A stretch of DNA of 64,000 bases, from the NCBI RefSeq assembly GCF_043290135.1, contig NW_027464588.1, forward strand, positions 204,501-268,500, in the 5' to 3' direction. Positions 25,775 to 34,700 of the stretch are shown one piece after another. Each line of letters begins with the position of its first letter. Position 1 is the first letter of the stretch. Both the position numbers and the translations under genes were made by a program. The DNA is from Rhipicephalus microplus (taxonomy: Eukaryota > Arthropoda > Arachnida > Ixodida > Ixodidae). The notes below the pieces were generated by a model that saw only the letters and a program-made list of their open reading frames with translations, made no database searches and was not told the origin of the DNA.

Positions 25775-28700
25775 TGTGGGGTTTAACGTCCCAAAACCAC
25801 CATATAGATTATGAGAGACGCCGTAGAGGAGCATTGATTGATTGATATGTGGGGTTTAACGTCCCAAAACCACCATATAATTATGAGAGACGCCGTAGTG
25901 AAGGGCTCCGGAAATTTCGACCACCTGGGGTTCTTTAACGTGCACCCAAATCTGAGTACACGGGCCTACAACATTTCCGCCTCCATCGGAAATGCTGCCG
26001 CCGCAACCGGGATTCGATCCCGCGACCTGCGGGTCAGCAGCCGAGTACCTTAGTCACTAGACCACCACGACGGGGCGATGGTGAAAGGGGGAAAAGGCTA
26101 AGGAAAAAAAAGAATATGACAAAATATCCCCGAAAACCTTTTGAAGAAAGATTGCCGAGATGAGCTGAAATAGTAGATATGTTTTCTTATAACATAAGCA
26201 AAACTGTCACAGCTTTTTTCGCCTAAGACGACCCTAACGCGAAACCCGGTGTTTTTATTTTTAATTCCCAGTCGATCACGTATTCATCAGCTCTTTCGAT
26301 CCGGCTGCCAGTTCTAGATTCTCAATACACATCTTAACTTGAACACAAGCCATTTAATAAAAAAAAACGAGGCTAGCCCAGCTTTCCTGCTGCGTTGAGC
26401 TAAAGTAATATGAATTTAATGTTTAAGAATATTCCTATCAACTTACATTTTATTCTTAGTGCCACCGCGGCATTTGCTGCTGCAATGCGATTCGATTTGC
26501 AAAAAAATATATATATTTTGTATAAGCCGTCTATTTGCAACCTTTCAAGATGGGTGTAACATTTGCATTTGACACTTTTAGCCCTTACAAGCAGAATGCA
26601 TTGACCTTTGAGGCAGGTCCGAGACGTGCGTGTATCCGAGCATCATGCGATCGGATGGACTCCCGTTGGACAACAATGGATTTGAAGGTTTGCTTTATAT
26701 ACTCAAATACGAATGCTTTAGCACGTGCCATCGGGCTAGTAAGTGCCAGTAGATCACACATCGATCAGCCCTTCCAAGCTGGCTGCCGATTCCAGATTCT
26801 CAAACAACATCATGATCTGAACATACGCCATTTAAAGCGAAATCTTGAGGCTAACCTACGCCCACTCGAGCTCAACTAATGTGAATGCAGTGTCTCTCAA
26901 AAGCCATGTCGACTTATTTTATTCTTAGTGCCACCGTACCACTTGCCACACCAATGCTACTCACTTAAAGAAAAAGAAAGCAAAAAAAAAACGCCCATTT
27001 TTGTACGAGTGCCAACATTAGAACTTTTCAGGGATACAAGGGCGTGTAGATGACATTTTTAGCGCTAACAGGCATAAAACACTGGCCTTTCTGGCAAGTC
27101 CGAGACATATATCTGTTCGAGCAATTAAGTGATCGAATGTACGTAGAAAATGACGGAAGCAAATATTTGCCTTATACAGTCACATACGAATGCCTTTGCA
27201 CGTACTGTCGGGCTCACAATCACGTTTACAAATTATTACTTTGTCGATAAAGTAAGTGACATAGACCAGTCAGAAAGACACGCTGCACAACCGTGAAATG
27301 CCGCATAGCATACGTTGAAAAAAAAATTTAATAACGTGCGGGTGTTCGGCAAAACTCAGCAACAGAAGATATATCTATGCTCAACGACGTGCCATCGCTA
27401 CAAAAGTTACAATAAGCCGAACTTACGTTAGTTTTCGTGCCGCCAGAGCGACCGCTCTTTGGGAGAGTAACTTCGACGCCACCAGAATGATCACACGCTT
27501 CTTAATACGCGCACCCGTCCCTGTGCAAGACATGCCCTGAAAGTTAGTTTCCAGACGTTTTTTTTTTTACGTTAGCACCGTTTTATAAACAACCAAAGTT
27601 CACTAAACAGCCTTAACCATAGTTAGCATTACCTTGGACTGTACTGCCGAGTTAATTCCGTCTTGCTCAGTTGGTTTGGCCGACAGAACGCTAACTTCAG
27701 CCCCCGTCGCAGGAAATACAAAGAACGTTATAGCGACGCGTACGGAACGGACTGCCGGCAAGACAGTACAATAACAATTTCCTACACTAGCAACGCACAG
27801 CTGCCGTCGGCCAAAGAAACTCGGTCGCAAATGCAGGCAACTGTTGCGCGCGAAAGAGACAAGAAAACTCACGCCGCTCGCGTGGCATTCACGCAACAAA
27901 GGATCTGTGAACCCTGTCGAAGAAGAAGGATTCCGTTGTAGGTGGCGCTGCCAGTAACGCCTCGTCTTACGCGACGGCATGCCTGAAAGCAACCGCCTGT
28001 TGCGTTGAAAGTGGTATACGATCACAAAGAGAGAGAGAGAGAGAAAAGAGAGAACAGTTAAAAAAAGGCGTAACAGGTGCTGGCTTCGCTATAGCTATAT
28101 CTCGCATCACTCATTAAAAAATAGAAGCCATAATTTTGTATTATGAGTAGAATAGCGCAGACGCACTTGTAACACTCTGACGATCAGCAAAAAATCGTCC
28201 TTGTCAAGTGTTTGTCGTTTTTGTGTAACGGTTATACAAATTCCGCTCTAAATGCAGCTCCACTTACTGTGAAAGCTGTCTGTGGCGTTGTTATTAGACT
28301 GTCTGCGAATGATACTTCGCGGAAGTTCGTAGCGCCGGTGATTAAGCGACTGTGCCAGGGAACAATCGCACGCTTTGCAAGGCCGTGGCGCCGTGTATCT
28401 CCCACGGCGTTGGTGTTAGTCGCACGCTTCAGGAGCGTTTTCAGCAATTTTAAGTTTGTTACAATGATAAACTGTGGAGTTTAACGTCCCAAAACCGCCA
28501 TATGATTATGAGAGACGCCGTAGTGGAGGGCTCCGGAAATTCAGACCACCTGGGGTTCTTTAACGAGCACCTGAGTCTAGGCACACGGGCCTCAAGTATT
28601 TTCGCCTCCATCGAAAATGCGGCCACCGCAGCCGGGATTCGAACCAGTGACTTAGCAAGTTTTTGTTCATAATTGCTACCACTTTTCGATTATTTCTGTT

Positions 28701-31700
28701 AGTAATGGTATTTTAGACCTCGTTCATTTGAGTGGAAGCTTGGGCTAGTTGGTGCGTAGTCATATTTGCAAGGCACAGGGACCAGCTTACCCGAGAAATC
28801 ATCGAAGCCGAAAAAATACACGTGCTAGGAGATAAATGCGTAAGCACATCATCGGTTGCTTTATCACAGGCTTAACGTGATTACCTGGCTGGGCTTTGAG
28901 GCAATAGAGGACCCGTCACACGTGCTGTTACGGGTGTGTAGAATAGGCTTGTTTTTTACCTTCATGCTCTGTAATCTTCCTTTTTAGACGTATAAATTCT
29001 TGCCACTCTGTGAAATACAGTTAGTTGGAAGTCAGCACTCTTTCTGTCTACCCTGTCCTTTTTTCCTTTGTTCGCGCGCTGAAACATCTTGCAAATATGA
29101 CTCGTTCATTTGTTCTAACCCGGTTTTCAGCACCGCAAGCGTTGTTCTAGGATGGAATGGCATACTAATGAGGAAATACAATACCAACTGCCCGTACCCA
29201 CACTGCGCCTGTATTAGGCCTGCTTTGAACCCATGATTTTGAGTTAGATCACGCCACATGAGATCTATGGCAGAAACATTTGGGCCCCTAAAGTGTAACA
29301 CACTTAAAAAACAAGCAAAAGATCTGCCCTGAAAAAAAAAAAAAACGAGTAGCTTGCGTAACGCTTTGATCCAGTGTTTAGGTCCAGAATTCGTTATCTA
29401 AAAGGGGCAACGAAAGTTTATTCTTGCAAATCGTGACCGCACTTGCGAATGCAAAAGGCGCGAATCATAATTCGAAAATTATTTTACCCATGAGACTACA
29501 AAGAACTGTCGGGCTTACCGTAGTAAAAGTTTTACCGCGCTTACGAGCGTTGTCGGGGACCTTCCCGCGGTACGGCCCCATAGTAGAGTACCAAGTACTC
29601 TAAGCTCTTAACTTGTCTTTCAGCCGACCTGGTATTGGTAGGCTGATGTGTCGATGCGCCAGCAGAAATGGCATTCCAACATATAAATATGCAAAATGTA
29701 CATATTCATGTTTTATTTGTGTCTCTTGTTTACCTTGAAATATCTTTTGTGGTTGTGTTTGTGTGAACCATCGAATGTACATGTTCTTTCAACGCCATCT
29801 CATATCCATGTTCATGTAAATGACGTCTGTTTTGTCTTCATCGTTAGAGTATGTCTAAGAAGGAAATGTTCTGTTGAGCGTTATTGACGTTTGTGACAAT
29901 AATTTTTTTTCTAAACAGAACAGTTGCTGTTCGAGCGAGTTGGTGTATCGGAGAGTTGCTTGTTGGGCAAGTTGACACGCTTAGTTAACTACAAATGAGG
30001 GCTTCATTTGTAGTTAACTGAGTTGGTGTTACATGACTTGAGTGTGTCATGGCTCCTTTCTTGTGAATAACTTCCACGTGACGTCATAGACGCACAGCAT
30101 GTCGGCTTAGATGATGTCATGGCAGCGTGATCAAGCGGCAATTAAACCGCTTCTGTGTGACCAGTCGCTGGAACATTATCGGACCTCTGTGTATGCATAC
30201 TGAAGGACCAGCATGCAGTGTATACTGATAACACTAACGCTACATCACATTGTTCCGGTTGCACCATGTTGTTGCTCGAACGTGGCTGTTCCGGTGACGT
30301 CACTGCAAGCCATCTATATTTGTCGCACTAGTGCATGCTCAAGTTCCAAGACAGGCTTGCGTCCGAATTATTTTGTTGCCGCGTTGCGATTCTTCTTTCT
30401 CATGTACACCTGCCCTATTCAAATGAATTAAAACGAAAGTTTTGAACAGTTTCTTTTTTCTTCTTTCATGAATGATGCCCGGATGTAACAGATATACACG
30501 GGTGCTCTTTAGCATGAACGTTGGAAAGGAGCCAGCGCCTGTCGTGACGTACCTTTGTTCTTATTTTCATCTTTTTGTTCATCGTTTAACAATCAGAACA
30601 CCTTATGTCGTTTCAATGCTATCGTTGCTGCTGCGCAGGTGCACATGCGGCTCATACGATGCGTTTTCGCGATATCAATATGTCAACATCCGACACTATG
30701 TGACTGTACGAATAAACTGTTAATAACGTGGCATAATTTATATATTACGCGGTAACTACAAGGATAATTAAAGCGGGGCAAGTTGGTTTATGTGTACTGT
30801 GAGAGACAGCATTACTTGAAAGGACGCTAAAAGAAAATCTAAGGCTGAGCGCTAGTGACTCTTCATTCCAATACATCATTGATATGTGAGGTTTAACGTC
30901 CGAAAACCACCATATGATTATTAGAGACGCCGTAGTGGAGGGCTCCGGAAATTTAGACCACCTACGTGCACCTAAATTTGAGCACACGGGCCTACAGCAT
31001 TTCCGCCTCTATCAAAACTGCCGGCATTTGGTCCCGCACAGCCGGCATTTGGTCCCGCGACCTGCGGGTCAGCAGCCGAGTACCTTAGCCACTAGACCAC
31101 CGCGGCGGGCCGTTTATTCCAATACAATCACGATCTTGTCATTCACACTGCGAACAGGGCTTCTATATAAGCAAAATAGAAACGACGAAAAACCCTAGGA
31201 TAAGTTCTGACATCCGTTCGAATTTTCAATGCTAGGTGCAATTTACTACGGAAGTCTCAAACGCAAACTTGTCTGCCGTGATCGCTCGCAAATTATTCTT
31301 CACAGTTAACAAAATGCACTTCTAAATATATACTACGCACGTGTAGCTCAGTTGTGCAAAGGATTAGTTCTAGCAACGGTGCGATGACGAAGCTAGTCGC
31401 AGAAGTCTCGGCCTATCAAGCCTATAGCCGCTACACAACGCCATGTGAATAGAGATGCGAAGTGCCAAAAAAAAAACGAAAAAATACGAAAAAGAAAACA
31501 ATTTTTCGTCATTTTTTTTGGCGCAGTTGGAAAAATTGCGCCAAAATTTTCGTGGGTAAAACGTAGAGAAATAAAGCGTAGGCAACACCCAGCGTTGAAC
31601 ATGAAACCAAAATATCGCACCTGATACCAAAACACCAAAGGATGGCTGACCACTCGCCATCGACATCACATAAAGTGAGCTCCTCCAGCGTCAACTTATA

Positions 31701-34700
31701 GCTTGAGTCTACGTTGCTTCGTCGTTCGGGTGTGGTTTGGTTGGGGGCGGTTTCCGATGTTTTGGTTCTAGTTATTGTTCAGTTTTGACTTTCCCTCGTG
31801 CACTTCTGCGACCTGTGGCGGAAGCCCCCTTATAAAGCCACGTGCAAGCAGATTCTAAAATGGTTTACCTTATTCATGACGAGTGGATATACTTCACGGT
31901 CGAGAAGACCGGTGGCGAGAAACCGGGACTCGCTGTCTGTAACCACTGCGACAGCAGCTACGGATGTCCCAATGCGACATCTTAACATGATGAAGAAAGA
32001 CAGATGAATACTAACTGCGAATAAAAGTTTGAACTTCATCTTTTTATCATCTTGATCAATTTTTCCAAAGTCGAAGCCACGACGAAATAAACCTTTCAGC
32101 GTTCTTTTTTTCTGACTGCCATAACAACTCTAGGACGACGCAACCATTCAAAGAGAGCTGAATGAGTTCGCGATGACGCTTCTGGCTGCCTTCGATCTGT
32201 TAAATGCCACATTTGTTTGTGAAAACAGAAACTCTTTCATTTCTGTTATTTATTAACGAGAGCTATTGATTAGGACACAAGGCAATAAACTATTACCACA
32301 TGGCAATAAAATATTGCCATATGCTAAAGAAAACTGTTTTTTTTTTTCATTTCTTTTCAAAATTTTGAAAAACATAAAAAACAGCGTTTTTTTCGATTGG
32401 TCAAAATTTCTGCAAATTTAGCATCTATACGTTTAATGGCAGGTGGCTCAGGAATGCCGTTTCTCGTTGTTCTACCACGCGCTGCAGGACCCACGATTTT
32501 TCGCGGCCAAATGGACAAACGTGAAAAGAAGTATACGGATCTTTTTCGTCTGTGTACTGCTTTTGCCGTCTAAAGGTGAGCCATCTGGGCATTTCGCAAA
32601 CATACTCCATCAGAAAAAATGCCCGCGAAGCCAATTCTATCAAACAATGCTCTCGACAGCAGACGGCTCGTCACAAGACGGCGCAGACGGCGATTTCGAC
32701 AAGCGCTTCTCTGGTCTGTAGCCTATTTTGCGTAAGCATCTTAGCTGTTACGCCGCAGTTATTTTCTTTCTGTAAATTGCTACAAGAATTAATAACGTCA
32801 TGAAAAATCGTAAATAGGCACCGACACAACCGTTTTCATGCGTATGCGTCAGCCGTAACTTTGTTTAATTGTTAGAGATGTAATACACAATAGTTTACTG
32901 GGCCAATATGGCGTCACTGAAATGCGTTCGTAAAATAGGCTATACTTATCTCACGGGAGTACATTACGACAGCCGGACGTCTCGACTTCCATCGACGAAC
33001 TGTGTTTCTACTTCGTGCGAAGCGCAGCAGCGGAATTTCAGGTCACCTTCACATGCGGAACAATCACGTGACTTGAGTGGAAACGTCATTTATGACGTCA
33101 CTGGCAGATCGCTCTCGACTCTGGTTGTGGCAGTAGAGAGTGAGAAGCGGGAGGCGGAACAACGCAAGTTTGTTGCCCGCAGTACCATGGGCCAATCAGT
33201 GGCCATGATTGCGCTACAGCAGGCCGAACCACTCCATTTCGTCCAGAGTTTACAGTGATGGTATGAAGGCCATATATACAGTGCGTCAAGTCGCACGAAT
33301 CCACCGCTTGTGACGGCATCCGCAAGTCCTGATATAGGAGTTGTTAGACTTGCTTAGTCCTAGCACTTGCGGCTTCTTTTTTATAGTTGCGCTTTAGCTT
33401 TCGTTTCTTACAGAAGAATGGCTGCGTGTGGGTCTTGTGACCTGATTTCAATCAGTCAGTTTAAAGCAATTGAGGTAGTAAAGTGAAACTGCTGAAGTTT
33501 TGAAAACTCTCGTTCAGCTACAAAGCGGCTGTAAGCCGCAGATGGCTGAAATATTGAGACTTGAGAATCCATGTACTAACAATCAATCCCATGGTGGCTG
33601 CAGTGCCCTGCTTTTGAATTCCCAGAAACACTAGCGCCATATTTACCTCTATTGAACTAATATGAAACTCTGTGGAAACGGGTTGACAGAAACGAGGCTT
33701 CGCTTTTATGTCGGCGTAGCAGGCGAGATGCACTGTCGTCAGCAGAAGCGCCCACCGAGTGAGCTTGAAGGATCAATTCACGCACGCTTCGTTTGACTGA
33801 AGCCGCTGAAGCGCAATCCTGCTTTTTAAATGCGAATGCATTTCTTAGTCGGGCTATGTCTGGCATCCGGTATTGTCCGCGGCGGTGTCCGCACGCCGAC
33901 GGGTGTTATCTCTCCGATTGCACTGCCTCTCCCATAGCAACAGCTGCGGGTGCGCGCGCTTATTCTCGCCCCTATCAGCCGGAAAATCTGGTGCGAAAGT
34001 ATAGGAGAAGGTAGGCACAGTGCTTCGCTACTCCTTTCGCCGTTCGCTCTCTCCACCCTGCGACCCACTCTCCAATTCACTCGTGCCTCACTATCTACCA
34101 TTCGCTGGCTGGGCGCGTGTCAGGAACATCAGGAAATGTGTGCTCGAGACGTCGCTGTGAAACGCCGAGCTGAGAACACTGGCGCCCCGCTCTCCCGTGC
34201 GCTCGCTCCACATTCTCGAACGTTCGCTGGCTGGGCACCTCTCAAGGCGATGACAGAGGTCGGCGAAGGCGAATGTCTGACGGCAACGGTACCTTATCTC
34301 GGCGCAAGAAATGCATTCAGATTTTCTCGCGATACCCTTCGGGGAGGTGAGGTCATTTTTTCCCTGGCGGAATCCTTGTTGCATATTTCAGCGTCAGCAA
34401 CGGTCCGCCTCGGTGAAACAGTGGCTAGGGTGCTCAGCAGCTGACCCGAAGGTCACGGGTTCGATTCAAGCCGCGGTGTTCGCATTTCGACGGAGGCGAT
34501 ACGCTAGGGGACCACGTCAGTGCACGCTAAAGAACAGCAGATGGTAGAAATTTTCGGAGCCCTCCACTACGGCGTCTCTAATAACCACATCGCGGTTTCG
34601 TGACGCAAAACCCCCGATATTATTATTAGCATCAACAACGACGTTCATTGCGGCGCGCACGGAAGCAGCGATCGTTTATGCAAAAGGTAACGTTTTTTAA

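Noticed and set aside
27603..28025. 140-codon minus-strand frame as a possible gene
   Set aside because: No domain, no splice context and GC-rich repeat-like composition; kept only as a region note.
33950..34444. 164-codon plus-strand frame as a gene, with a similar frame at 45470-45835 on the minus strand
   Set aside because: The similarity is explained by a shared DNA repeat; both strands are equally conserved and the copies differ by frame-disrupting changes.
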